Virus record (IMG/VR): IMGVR_UViG_3300025853_010492
Coordinates: 1-63,899 of that record
Source of the DNA: a virus
DNA length: 63,899 nucleotides
Direction: 5' to 3' (one strand)
Position 1 is the first letter of the stretch, and every line of letters starts with the position of its first letter. Of the stretch, positions 40,436 to 52,300 are shown piece by piece. Position numbers and translations under genes: made by a program. The notes beneath the pieces are model-generated. The model had not been told where the DNA came from. It did not search any database and was given only the letters and a program-made list of their open reading frames with translations.

Positions 40436-42547
40436 TTATGTAGACGTGAATGACATGGCAGTAATTGACTGCCCAGAGTTCAATCTCCAACGAATCAAAA
40501 TGCGATTGTTTGAGTCATTAGATGAAGATTCTGTACCAAATACACATGTAAATGTTCCGCCAGAACCATTCATTGCACCACCCGAAGAACATCCTGGTTC
40601 TGCTGATGTTGGTACACCAGCACCTCTATATGCTTGGAACATGTCTGCCCAACCATTAGTACCAGATAAAGATGAAGTCCATGTAGAATTGTCGGGCATA
40701 CATACCCAACATCCTGCATACGATCCACTAACTGCTATTCTAAATTCAGATACCTGAGATCTTATAAATTGCAATTGGAAATATTGTGCTCCAGTTCTAC
40801 CAGAAGAATAATCTGGTCCTACTGGTAACCAAGATCCACTAGAATAATCTGTTTGATCATGCCTCAAAGCACCTCCTCTAACAATAGATTCATATGCTGC
40901 TGCAGTAGTAGAAGCACTAAATGATGTGTAAACTGGTGTGGGATTATCTGCACTAGATCCAGCGTTCACTCTAACAGCATTTCCAGAACCAGTTCCTAAA
41001 CTATTAACTGCAATGTTATCTTCATCAATAATATTAGTCCTTGCAGTTGTTCCCATCATATTGACTGCAGGAGTTATAGTTGCTCTTACTGTATCTGACC
41101 CATAAGGAGTTGTTGCAGTGTAGGTAGAGAATCTAGTAGCATCAGTATTAACTGTTTGATGAAGATCTCTAGGTGTTTGAGAAACTAAACATGTTACGCC
41201 AGTACCTACACCATAATTCTGAACTGGTGGATTAACACCTCCATCAAAATTAGTATAACTTTTACTTCCACCATTTTGAAATCCAGTAGTTTGACCACTA
41301 GATGTCAGAAAGGTATTCTGAGTGTACATATCACCCGTAGCATTCTCACAAGTTATTACATAAGTAAATGCATTGCTAGAATCTTGTGTGTAATGTGGTA
41401 CACCAGAAGAATAATTCAAAGTTGGTGAAGGTGGTGTTACTGGAGTAGTAACACTTAAAACAGGTGCAGTGACTGTACTTCCATCCTCATACCAATATGC
41501 CTGCTGGGTAGTATATGCAAACTGTTGAATGAATGCTTTATTAAATCCATCAGGACATGGAGCATTAATCAATCTGGCATCATAAACTTCATAAAATTCA
41601 GAGTTAATCCCTGGATTTCTTGATGAGAAGAATGCATCTTTATTGTTTGCAATTTGCAAGGAACCATAGATGCCATCATTAGATCCAATGGATAAATCTG
41701 TAGTACCAACTCCAACAGCATTTACAAATCCAGTAACTGTTCCAGCATCTCCTGGACCATATTCTGTAATATAATTTGAAGTAACGGTATTATCAGTATT
41801 TCTACTATATTGTGTACCTGCTGATGGCGTCAAATCACCATCAGTATTGTTAGTAGGATTAAATCCTGAACACAATCTTCCAACACCAGTCAACCCAGTC
41901 AAAGAGAATGGTTCATTTAAAATAGTTGCTGGTGGTTTTGGAACCAATTTCCCTAGAATAAAATTAATTTCATTCACAGAGTCTTTGGTATAATCTCCAG
42001 TCTCAATTCCAACTGCTCCAGGTAAGAAACCAGCAGATGGGGTTCCAATAACTTGATCACCAAAAAATTCCGATGCAGTTACAAATCCAGTAACTCTAAC
42101 ATCACCATCTACGGTTAATTTCTTATCTGCATCTGGATTGGTTAAACCAATACCAACACTCTTTGTTTGAGGAACGAATACAAAATCTTCATTAGAAGCA
42201 AATGATGTAACAACGCCTGTTGTTGCAGTTACAAATCCAATAAATTGTGGTGCAGTTCCTTGAGGATCTGATAATTTATCGGTAATTAGATTTTTTAATT
42301 TTGATCCATCACCATAATATTCGGTTGCAGTAACTACTCCAACTACTTCAAGATCATTAGATACAACAATATCTGAGGCGGTTAGGACCCCAGATATTGT
42401 CGCATCTCCTTGTACAGATAACTCCGCTGATGCATAGGTTGTGCCAATTCCGACCCGTCCAGTTACTTCAAGTACTGTTGAGTCGTCGGTATAAGAAGCT
42501 ATACCTATTCTAAGATTTTTCTTGCGTTCGCTTAAAAATTTTGACAT
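40436..42547 (-). CDS. Tail-fibre/virion protein, 703 aa, paralogue of the 672-aa protein
   Basis: The N-terminus (SKFLSERKKNLRIGIASYTD) is a fibre-base module shared with proteins at 53478-53990 and 55582-57600. A repetitive VTGRVGIGTT, SGVLTASD, YYGDGSKL shaft follows. The C-terminal 450 residues match the 55582-57600 protein closely (FILGKLVPKPPAT, CSGF, IPHYT-type, GTTARTN, GNAVRVNAGS, GTNGWADMFQAYRG). This is a duplicated fibre. The C-terminal domain is probably the host-binding or oligomerisation part. A late promoter and leader hairpin precede it. Confidence 0.85.
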   Translation of the reverse strand: MSKFLSERKKNLRIGIASYTDDSTVLEVTGRVGIGTTYASAELSVQGDATISGVLTASDIVVSNDLEVVGVVTATEYYGDGSKLKNLITDKLSDPQGTAPQFIGFVTATTGVVTSFASNEDFVFVPQTKSVGIGLTNPDADKKLTVDGDVRVTGFVTASEFFGDQVIGTPSAGFLPGAVGIETGDYTKDSVNEINFILGKLVPKPPATILNEPFSLTGLTGVGRLCSGFNPTNNTDGDLTPSAGTQYSRNTDNTVTSNYITEYGPGDAGTVTGFVNAVGVGTTDLSIGSNDGIYGSLQIANNKDAFFSSRNPGINSEFYEVYDARLINAPCPDGFNKAFIQQFAYTTQQAYWYEDGSTVTAPVLSVTTPVTPPSPTLNYSSGVPHYTQDSSNAFTYVITCENATGDMYTQNTFLTSSGQTTGFQNGGSKSYTNFDGGVNPPVQNYGVGTGVTCLVSQTPRDLHQTVNTDATRFSTYTATTPYGSDTVRATITPAVNMMGTTARTNIIDEDNIAVNSLGTGSGNAVRVNAGSSADNPTPVYTSFSASTTAAAYESIVRGGALRHDQTDYSSGSWLPVGPDYSSGRTGAQYFQLQFIRSQVSEFRIAVSGSYAGCWVCMPDNSTWTSSLSGTNGWADMFQAYRGAGVPTSAEPGCSSGGAMNGSGGTFTCVFGTESSSNDSNNRILIRWRLNSGQSITAMSFTST

Positions 42548-42583
42548 TTATCAACCTGATGCATGAGTGGTATATACCGTAGA

Positions 42584-42601
42584 TTCTGTTATATAACAGA
42601 A
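42584..42601. repeat. 18-bp perfect palindrome in the fibre leader
   Basis: TTCTGTTATATAACAGAA immediately follows the late promoter box (on the minus strand) and would fold at the 5' end of the fibre mRNA. Confidence 0.8.
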
Positions 42602-42620
42602 CTTTATATAGTATTTATTC
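42602..42620 (-). promoter_or_regulatory. Late promoter of the 703-aa fibre
   Basis: The minus strand reads GAATAAATACTATATAAAG, identical over 19 bases to the box at 7683-7701. It overlaps the stop of the coiled-coil gene. Confidence 0.78.
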
Positions 42621-42927
42621 AATTAAAAGTTTCTTCATCTCCATATTCTCCAGCATCTTCAATAATTTCTTCTTCTTGAACTTTTGCTTTTTTGCTGGAT
42701 CTTCTAGAACTTCTTGCTGCCTTTTCTTGCTGCTGTTTTGATAATTCAGTTAAGTCTTGAACCGTATTTTTTAAAGATTCTACTAATGAATTTAAAGTTG
42801 CTACCTTAGCTTCAAGAGAGATATTCTCATTAAAAAGTTTAAATGTTTTTTGTTGATATACAGTTATCAACGTTTTATAGTCGTCTTCAGAGATATATGA
42901 AAATTCATCTCCCTTTTGCCTAGCCAT
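42619..42927 (-). CDS. Coiled-coil protein, 102 aa; possible fibre accessory
   Basis: A helical N-terminus (residues 10-70, heptad-like, FKLFNENISLEAKVATLN) is followed by a Ser/Lys/Arg-rich linker (KAARSSRRSSKKAK) and an acidic tail. It sits between two virion genes with its own late box. Small coiled-coil proteins here may act as fibre chaperones or connectors; I recognise no family. Confidence 0.6.
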   Translation of the reverse strand: MARQKGDEFSYISEDDYKTLITVYQQKTFKLFNENISLEAKVATLNSLVESLKNTVQDLTELSKQQQEKAARSSRRSSKKAKVQEEEIIEDAGEYGDEETFN

Positions 42928-42961
42928 AAAAAAATAGGTGTAGTATATACACCTATTTATT
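42928..42961 (-). terminator. Terminator overlapping a late promoter box
   Basis: Stem 42933-42942/42948-42957 (ten pairs, five-base loop) is followed on the minus strand by T7 directly before the ATG at 42927. The late box AATAAATAG at 42953-42961 overlaps the 5' arm, so termination and initiation share the same bases. Confidence 0.7.
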
Positions 42962-42987
42962 ATTGATTTAATTGTATTATTTTTAAA

Positions 42988-43329
42988 TCAGTTGAGTGTT
43001 TCTAGAACAGATACAATCAATTTTAGATCTGTATTTGTACTTCCTTTTACCATAAGTGTATCGCCTTGTTCCATAACCAACTTACCTGCAAGCAGGTTAG
43101 CGGAATCATTACCAGGAATTGGGAACTGATTAAACAGTTCTGTTGTCACTGCAATACCTGCTTTTGTTCTTCTGTGGGATACGCTAATGTCTTGACTAGA
43201 CGCTCCGATATTTGATGCTTGTGCCAGGAGGAGAACCCCCGTGTATCCCACGGGAGCTGTATAGATTCCTACTGGAGACTGAGATACAACGTTCGTAATC
43301 GTTTTGAATACGTTAAGGGCTAGTGCCAT
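42988..43329 (-). CDS. Probable virion protein, 113 aa
   Basis: A beta-rich small protein (SQSPVGIYTAPVGYTGVLLL, ISVSHRRTKAG, KLVMEQGDTLMVKG) of a type seen in T4-like cyanophages next to large structural genes, with the look of a jelly-roll or fibre-attachment domain. It starts three bases after the stop of the giant repeat protein and is followed by a terminator. No function is known. Confidence 0.65.
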   Translation of the reverse strand: MALALNVFKTITNVVSQSPVGIYTAPVGYTGVLLLAQASNIGASSQDISVSHRRTKAGIAVTTELFNQFPIPGNDSANLLAGKLVMEQGDTLMVKGSTNTDLKLIVSVLETLN

Positions 43330-43332
43330 GGA

Positions 43333-46300
43333 TTACTCTCCTCCGAGTGCGAGAATGAATGGGGTTAGGGTGGAGAACAACGACTTAGAATATGACGTTC
43401 CAGAGATTGTTCCTGTGTTTTGGTTAATAATCAGTCCATCACCGATCTTGAAGTTACCTGACTGGTCAGTACTGGTGAAGACCACCAGACCACCATTCAG
43501 ATTCACGGTTTCATTTTCTGGGATTGTAACTCCTCCATTTTGTGGTAATGCTGTCTTGACATTGATTCCAGAACCAATGTATTCAAATGCGTGTGATGAA
43601 GCAAGAACTCTGGACTGCTTATAGAAGTAAACATCCATTCCAACTCCAACATCATATGGAACCTGGGTGTCAAATGTGACGGTAGAGATTCCAGTTACCT
43701 TATCGGGTAATGTTGCCTTCGATACTGTGAAGTATGAAGGATAGATAGAAGGAACAATTCTTGCCTGGACACCACCAGCTCCTTGTGGAGCAGCGATGCT
43801 TACTGCAGGAGGAACAACGAATCCTCTACCACTGGATACAACCTCAACAGAGATGACTGAACCGTTTTCAACGGTTGCAATCGCCTGCGCGGGAACACCC
43901 CACTCAGTTGTTGGATCCGCAATTGTTACCTCAGGAGTCTCGGTATAACCGCTACCACCGTTGGTAACTTGGATCTTATCAAGTTGATAATATAACTTAT
44001 CAAAGACTGCTACCTGACCGTCAAATGGTCTCTGGGCATTGATTTGAACAGTACCACCAGAACCTGGAGTATAGTAGTGAGCGAATGGTCCCTTACCAAC
44101 GTTAGCGGTAAAGAATGTAGACGCTGCAGAGATTCTAACTGGTGATGGTTCACCCTTCAGGATCGCGTCAGTAGCAATTCCGATCAGGTTATCAATTGTA
44201 TCCTGAACATTCTGACATGCCTCAGGAGTATTGTTTGAACCGTATGCTGCGTCATCAAGGAGATCGAAGTTCTTATTGTTGAGTTGGTTATTGATTGCCA
44301 ACTGCATGTAGTCTGCAGATGCGCGGAACGCAGTTACAGTTTCAACTTCTTCACCAAGTAGACCCTTAGCAAGTGGTTCACCTTCTTCATCGAAGTAGTA
44401 ATTAACCGCAGCGATTGTATTCGCGTTAGTTGAATTTTCTAGGTCATCGCGAACAGATGTTACAAAGTATCCGATATCTCTTCTGCACTTATTCTCTTGA
44501 TCAAGGAACGATCCTGGATTATCTACGTAGTTGTCTAGAGTTGTAAGAGTACCAATTCCAATAGACTCGGTAATGATTCCGATTCTGTTAGAGATGAAGT
44601 CTTGTACATCTTGACATGCATCAGGATTACCCGATCTTGTATAAACAACTGTGTAACCACCAGATCCGTAAACTTCAGGTCCGAATGTTAGTGTTAGATC
44701 CTTCGCGTAGAGTTGGTTAGATACTGCCTTCGCCATTAGATCGCCAGCAGCGATAAATGCCGTTACAGATTCTGTCTTCTCTGCGTTTAGACCAGGAGTA
44801 ATTGGTCTTCCGTTTCCATCGAAGTATTGTCTTGCGAAGTCCTTGGAGTAAGTGTTACCACCAACGAATACGTCAGTTGCAACAGCATCAACAAGGTATC
44901 CAATATCTCTTGCACACTTGTAACCACCTGGGGAAGAAGTAGTTCCGAGTCCGACCAGATCACCTGCGGTTGTTCCGAATCCAACAGTTTGTCCAAACTC
45001 ACCGAGGTTGAGTGTGAAGTAACCTTCAGTAACTCCGATTGTTCCATCGTACAGGTCAGAGGTGTTACCAGCTCCGATGACTGTTGTGATGATTCCAACC
45101 AAGTTATCAATGTTACCTTGGACATCCTGACAGGTATTTTCGTTACCAGAAGCAGTGTAGGTAACGATTCCAACGCCACCATAGTTTGCAGGACCAGTTG
45201 ATAATGTCAGATCCTTACGATAGAGTTGGTTAGTGATAGCATCCTTCATGAACTCACCAGAGTATCTGAATGCTGTCAGTGAAGGTACTTCTTCACCTTC
45301 TAGACCACCTCTGATCTTGGTTCCGTCTGCGTAGTAATACTGCTCAGAGAATCCTCTGGAGTAGATATTACCGCCACTGAATACGTCAGTTGCAACTGCG
45401 TCGATGAGGAATCCAAGGTCTCTTGCACACTTGTAACCACCTGGGTTCTCAGTGCTTCCGATTCCACTTGCTCTATCAAAGATACCAGTGTTGTATGTGA
45501 GACCCGAGAGCGAAGCAGTTGTTCCAGCGCCAAGTGCGACTGTTACAATGCCAACCAGAGTATCAACGTTATCCTGAACATCCTGACATGCGAGAGCGTT
45601 ACCAGAGATGAATACGGTATGTGCAACTCCAGGTCCACCATAAGTAGCAGGACCAGAAGAGATTCCAACATCCTTTCTATAGAGTTGGTTAGTGAGAGCA
45701 TCCTTCATGAACTCACCAGCACCGCCAAGACCAACAACAGTTGGAGCAACTTCTCCACCGTCGATGTAAACTGCTCCAGACTCATTGAAGTATTGGAGAG
45801 TAAACTCTTGAGAGTACTTGTTACCAGCGATGAATACGTCAGTTGAGACCGCATCAACGAAGAATCCAATGTCTCTTGCACACTTATAACCACCTGGGGT
45901 TGTAGCGCCAGCAGAGACGCTCTGATCAAAGATACCGCCAGTGATAGTTGGAAGACCAGTGGTATTTCCTGCAGCAACAGTTGCTGTAACAATGCCAGTC
46001 AATGTATCAACTTGGTCTTGAATGTCAAGACATGCGGTAGGATCAGTGTTAGTTACATCAGATCCAACTCCGAAGTATGTTCCACCTGCGGAGACGGTAA
46101 GATCAGAGTATGCTGCACCAACCAAGTTGTTGGTAAGTGCGTTCTTCATGTACTTAGCTGCTGCTTGGAAGACGAAGATTGACTCATCTTCTTCACCAAC
46201 TAATCCACCAGTGATTGGGTTACCAGCACCATCAAAGTATTGGAGAGTAAACTCTGTAGCATACTTGTTAGCACCAATAAGTACGTCAAGGGAGATAGCA

Positions 46301-49300
46301 TCGATGAAGAATCCTGTGTCTCTCTTACACTTATCTTCGACTGCACTGAAGTTGAATGCATTGAAGTTTGGATTGTTTACAGCATCTGTAAATGCAAGTC
46401 CAACAATTACATCCTTATTCAGTTGGATCATTCTGTATGCATCATAGAATCTAGATCTTGCATTTTCTTCCAGATCACCTGGGAAGAAGAATGTATCATA
46501 TGCATCATATCCTTGAGCGATAGAACCGATAGATCTATCAATTACTTCCTGTCTGTTCTGTTGAATCAGGCGGTAAGAATCGAAGTATCTATACTGCTCA
46601 TCATCTCTTTCATCAAATCCCTTATTAACAACTGGGAGTGAAGTTGTTGTTCCAAGTCCGACAGCGACAGTTGCGATGCCTACAAGGTTCTCAATGAAGT
46701 TTTGTACATCTGCACAAGAATCAGGATTTCTGTTGTCTCCAGTTACCCAATCAGGCGAGAGTGTCAAATCTTGAGCATTAAGTTGGTTGGTAACTGCTGC
46801 TCTTGAGAGATCTCCGAATGCAGTGAATGCAGTTACAGATTCAGATTCTTCACCAAGGAGTCCGTTGGTGATTGGGTTACCTGCTCCATCGAAGTAGGAG
46901 AGGGCGAATCCAACAATGTTCTTGTTACCACCAGTGTAAAGGTCTCCAGCAACCGCGTCAGCAAGGTAACCAAGGTCTCTAGCACACTTGAATCCACCTG
47001 GGGATGAAGTTGTTCCGATACCTGCCTGATTGAAGTAACCTTCATTCAGAGTTGGTAATCCAGTTGTAGCACCTGCACCGATCGCGACTGTAACAATACC
47101 AACGATAGTGTCGATATTATCCTGAACATCTTGACATGCATTTGCATTTCCAGAAGGAAGAACTGCTTCTGAAGTACCACCACCAACGTAGGTAGCAGGA
47201 CCAGAGGAGATTCCAACATCCTTACGGTTGAGTTGGTTAGTAACTGCCTTCTTAGCGAGATCTGCAACAAAGTCAAATGCAACGATAGAAGGAGCTTCTT
47301 CACCAAGTAAACCATTTGTAGTTGGGTTACCAGCACCATCGAAGTAGAACAGTGTGAAGTCTCTGGAGTAGCTGTTGCCACCTGTGAATACGTCGATCGC
47401 GAGCGCGTCAACAAGGTATCCAACGTCTCTAGCACACTTAACACCACCTGGAGTTGTATTACCAAATCCAGCAGTATTTTGAATAGTTAACTTAGTGAAT
47501 GGATCAGTGTTGATAAGGAAGTTACCCTTAGTTTCAGCAGGAAGTGAAGTGGTTGTTCCAAGTCCAACTGCAACGGTTGCAATACCTACAAGGTTCTCAA
47601 TTGCTGCCTGTACATCAGTACAAGCCTCAGCATTACCTGAGAGGAGAACAGGAATATTACCGCCAGGACCATTAAATGCTGCCTTACCAGAGGAGATTCC
47701 AACATCCTTAGCATTCAGTTGGTTGGTAATTGCCTGCTTCATGTATCCAGAGGCAGATTCGAAGGCAATCAGTGATTGTGCTTCTTCGCCTACAAGACCA
47801 TTGGAGATTGGGTTACCAGCACCATCGAAGTAAAGGAGTGAGAAGTCTCTAGTATATGTGTTACCACCTGCGTGAATATCAGTTGAGACTGCATCAACAA
47901 GGAATCCGAGGTCTCTAGCACACTTGAATCCACCTGGGGATGAAGTTGTTCCGATACCTGCGGTTACATCATAGTAACCAGAGTTGATTGATGTTGGAGC
48001 ATCTGCAAATGTTGCGGTTGTTCCAAGTCCAACTACAGCAGTAACGATTCCAACCAGGGTATCAACGTTATCCTGAACATCTTGACAGGAGTTGATATTT
48101 CCAGAAGGAAGAACAGGGATGTCTCCACCTGCGCCACCATAAGTAGCAGCACCAGAAGAGATTCCAACATCCTTTCTATAGAGTTGGTTGGTCAATGCCT
48201 TCTTAATAAGTCCACCAGCAGCGATAAATGCACTGTTCGAAGGAGCTTCTTCGCCAGCAAGTCCACTTGTAATCCATCCACGATATGCTGGTTCGTAAGA
48301 CTTGACTGAATCAGTAGTTGCTCTTACAAATGTGTGAGCGGACTGAGGAAGATGCTTAACAGCACCTGCATCTGCACTTACGAATTGATGTGTTGTTTGT
48401 GGCTCGTGACGGATAGCGTTACCCTCTGCGTAAACAAAGGTGTGAACAGATCCAGCAGCGATTCCTGCATCACCAACATTAATTGTAAATGTTCCTGTCT
48501 GCTTCTTAAGTCCATTAGCAGTTGCACTTACGAAGGTGTGAGCACCAGTGTAAGAAGATGCGCCAATGTTGATCTTAAATGTATTTGGAGTTACTTCAGA
48601 GATTTCTAACCAACGACCAGATGCATAATCATATCCAGCGCGAGGATATGCTTTAGATACTGTATTATCATCAAGTACACATGTGAAGGTCAAAGAAGCA
48701 TCGTCAAGTTTGATATAATCTCCTTTAGTGAATCCATGAGATGCAACTGTAAGTACTACATCACCAGATGCAGCATCATATGTTGCGTTAGTTACTGTGT
48801 GGGTAGACATTCCAACAGCAGTAATTGATGTAGATACTCCAGAGATTGGATCAGTTGAACGTGGATATGAATGCTGAGTAGCATTACCATCTTGGTCGCA
48901 AGTAAAGACGAATGAATTATCCTCAAGGATAACTCCACGTCCAACTCCAAGACCATGCTGACCAACAGTAACTGTTAAATCACCAGTCGCTGCATTATAA
49001 TCAGCAGCAGTTGGAGTAAAGTACTTGTTAGGACCAGAAGCACCAACGTTAACTGTTAAAGTATCCGAAGTTACTGAAGTAATCTTAACTGATCTACCTG
49101 CAAATGGATCAATTCCAGGACGTGGATAAGTCTTCTGTGCTTGGAATCCATCCATTGCACAACTAAATGTGAAGGAATTATCCTCGATGATAACACCCTC
49201 TCCAACACTCAGTGAGTGCTCACCAACAGTAACTGTAAAGTCACCTGTTGCTGGATCATAAGTAGCAGCAGTTGGGTTGAATGACCAGTCAGTACCAGAA

Positions 49301-52300
49301 GCACCAACATTAACTGTGAATGAAGTTGCGCTTGTTCCAGTGATTGTTAATCCATTGGTGTAAGCTAATTGACCAATGGTTGGCAGAGAGTGCTCTGTCT
49401 TATTACCATCCATTGCACAAGTGAAGGTGAATCCTTCCTTGTCAAGATAGATAACATCATTGGTTTGGAGTGGGTGACCAGCTCCGATGATTGCAGTGAA
49501 GTCTCCAGTTGCTGGATCATAAGTAGCATCGGTTGGTTTCCAACCTGCAGCAGCCTTGAACTGGTTACGTAAGAATCCTGCAGCGTATGCATTACCACCA
49601 GTGAACAGGTCAGTGGAGATTGCATCAACAAGGAATCTAATGTCTCTACCACAAGTAAATCCACCTGGGGAGAATGTGCTGATTCCTAAAGATTGATTAA
49701 ACTCTCCAAGATCAAGAGCACCTGTAGTAGTTGGAAGTTGACCTGTTGTTCCAAGACCTACAGCAACAGTGACGATACCGACCAAGGAATCGATGTTATC
49801 TTGTACATCTAGACATGCATTTTCATTACCAGATCTTAGTACAGGAATGTTTGTTGAACCAACACCAAAGTATGCAGTACCAGAAGAGATTCCAACATCC
49901 TTATTAAAGAGTTGGTTGGTGATTGCATCCTTCATGTACTCACCAGCAGCTTCAAACGCTACGATTGATGGACCTTCCTCACCGAGGAGACCATTAATGA
50001 TTGGAGCAGCGTTATCGAAGTATTGGAGTGCAAATCCATCAGAGTAGTAGTTACCTGCGGTAAAGAGGTCAATCGAGATAGCATCGATAAAGAATCCAGT
50101 ATCTCTAGCACACTTGAATCCACCTGGGGATGAAGTTGTTCCGAATCCAACAACTGGAGTACCAGCATCAGAAGCAACAAAGTATCCTTGGTTAATGGTT
50201 GCGGTTACATCACCAGCGGTTGCAGTAGTTCCGAGACCAACAACAGAAGTAACAATTCCTACGAGAGTGTCGATTGTATCCTGAACATCTTGACATGCAT
50301 CAGCATTACCAGATTGGTATACAGTATATGCAATACCAGGACCATTGTAAACAGCAGGACCAGAGGAGATTCCAAGGTTCTTTGTATACAGTTGGTTGGT
50401 GATCGCATCCTTCATGAACTCACCAGCGCCGATGAATCCATACAGTGACTGAAGCTCTTCTTCATAGAGACCTTCACCAATTGGTTGACCAGTTCCGTCA
50501 TCAAAATACTCAAGGATAAACTCTCTAGAGTAAACGTTACCTCCAGTGAATACGTCAGTTGAGACAGAATCGATAAAGTATCCAATGTCTCTTGCACACT
50601 TGAATCCACCAGGGGTGCTGGTAGTTCCAATTCCTGCTTGAGCAAAGTAACCTACGTTTCTTGTTGCTGCAAACGAACCTGTTTGCTCATTAGCAATTGC
50701 CTCAGTAATGATTAATACCAGAGTTGCAATTGTGTCTTGAACATCTTGACATGCAGCAGAGTCGCTATTTGAAGAAGCGCCAGGTGCTGTAGTGATTCCA
50801 GCATCAGTATATGAGAGGTTATTTGTGATTGCCTCATACATCTTATCACGCGCTTGATTGAAGGCGTAGATAGATTGTACTTCCTCACCATCAATACCAT
50901 TTGTAATCAGCTGATTATTTGCGAAGTATTGAAGTGTGAAGTCTTGTGAGTATGAGTTACCACCAGTTAAAACGTCGAGTGATACTGCATCAACGAAGTA
51001 TCCAAGGTCTCTCTTACACTTAGTCTCAGTTGAGAGAATTGCAGGATACTGGTTTCTTGTTGCAAGCCAAGCAGCGTTAACAATATCAGTCTTATTCTTT
51101 TGAATCAGACGATATGAATCATAATATCTGGATCTTGCATTAGTTACATCGTCACCAGGGAATACCCAATCAGTTGGATATTGATCATAGTTAACAACAA
51201 TGTTACCAATTGATCTATCAATCAGTTCTCTTCTATTTGTCTGGATCAGACGATAGGAGTCAAAGAATCTTGATCTTGCGTTGGTGTACTCATCACCTGG
51301 GAATGCAAATGTCTTACCGACACCAGCACTGACGTGATAATCAAGTGCAATTGCTGCCAGGGACTTATCAACAATTTCCTGTCTGTTCTGCTGAATCAGA
51401 CGATATGAATCATAGAATCTTGATCTACCTGTTGTCTGGTCATCACCAGGGAAGTAGAAGTCTGGGTGATCAATAGCAATAGCACCGAGAGACTTATCAA
51501 TGATCTCCTGCTTGTTCTGTTGAATCAGACGATAAGAATCAGCGAATCTTGAACGTGCATTGGTTTCAAGATCTCCTGGGAAGTAGAACTGATCATAGTT
51601 TAATGCTACAGAAGCAAGAGACTTATCAACGATTTCTTGCTTGTTCTGCTGGATTAAACGATAAGAATCATAGAATCTTGATCTTGATGTGGTCTCAGTA
51701 TCTCCTGGGAAGAGGAAATAATCGAACATATCATACTTGAAGGAGATTCCTGCAAGTGCCTTATCAACAATTTCCTGCTTGTTATCGAGAATCAAACGAT
51801 ATGAATCAAAGAATCTTGATCTTTCGTTTGTTTCTGGATCATCTGGGAAGAAGAAGTCTGGGTGATACAGAGAAATAGTAGCAAGAGACTTATCAATAAG
51901 TTCGTCTCTATTAGCATTAACAAGATTATATGAATCTTTAAATCTATTTCTGCTAGAATCTGGGAAGTAGAAGTCAGGATTCTCTAATGAGATAGAAGCA
52001 AGTGATCTATCAATGATTTCCTGCTTGTTCTGTTGGATCAGACGATAAGAATCAAAGAATCTTGATCTTGCATTTGTCTGAAGATCATTAGGGAAGTAGA
52101 AGTCTGGATGATTTACAGAGATCTCAGCAAGTGATCTATCAACAATTTCCTGCTTGTTCTGTTGAATCAGACGATATGAATCGTAGAATCTTGAGGAAGC
52201 ATTAGTTTGTGCTTCACCTGGGAAGTAGAAATCAGGGTGCTTGAATGCAATAGAAGCAAGAGACTTATCAAGAATCTCAGTTCTATTTGCTTCAATCGAC

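Noticed and set aside
44787-50900. Antisense and alternative-frame reading frames in the 3363-aa gene
   Set aside because: They repeat with the same period as the coding repeats and have no ribosome sites or sensible products.
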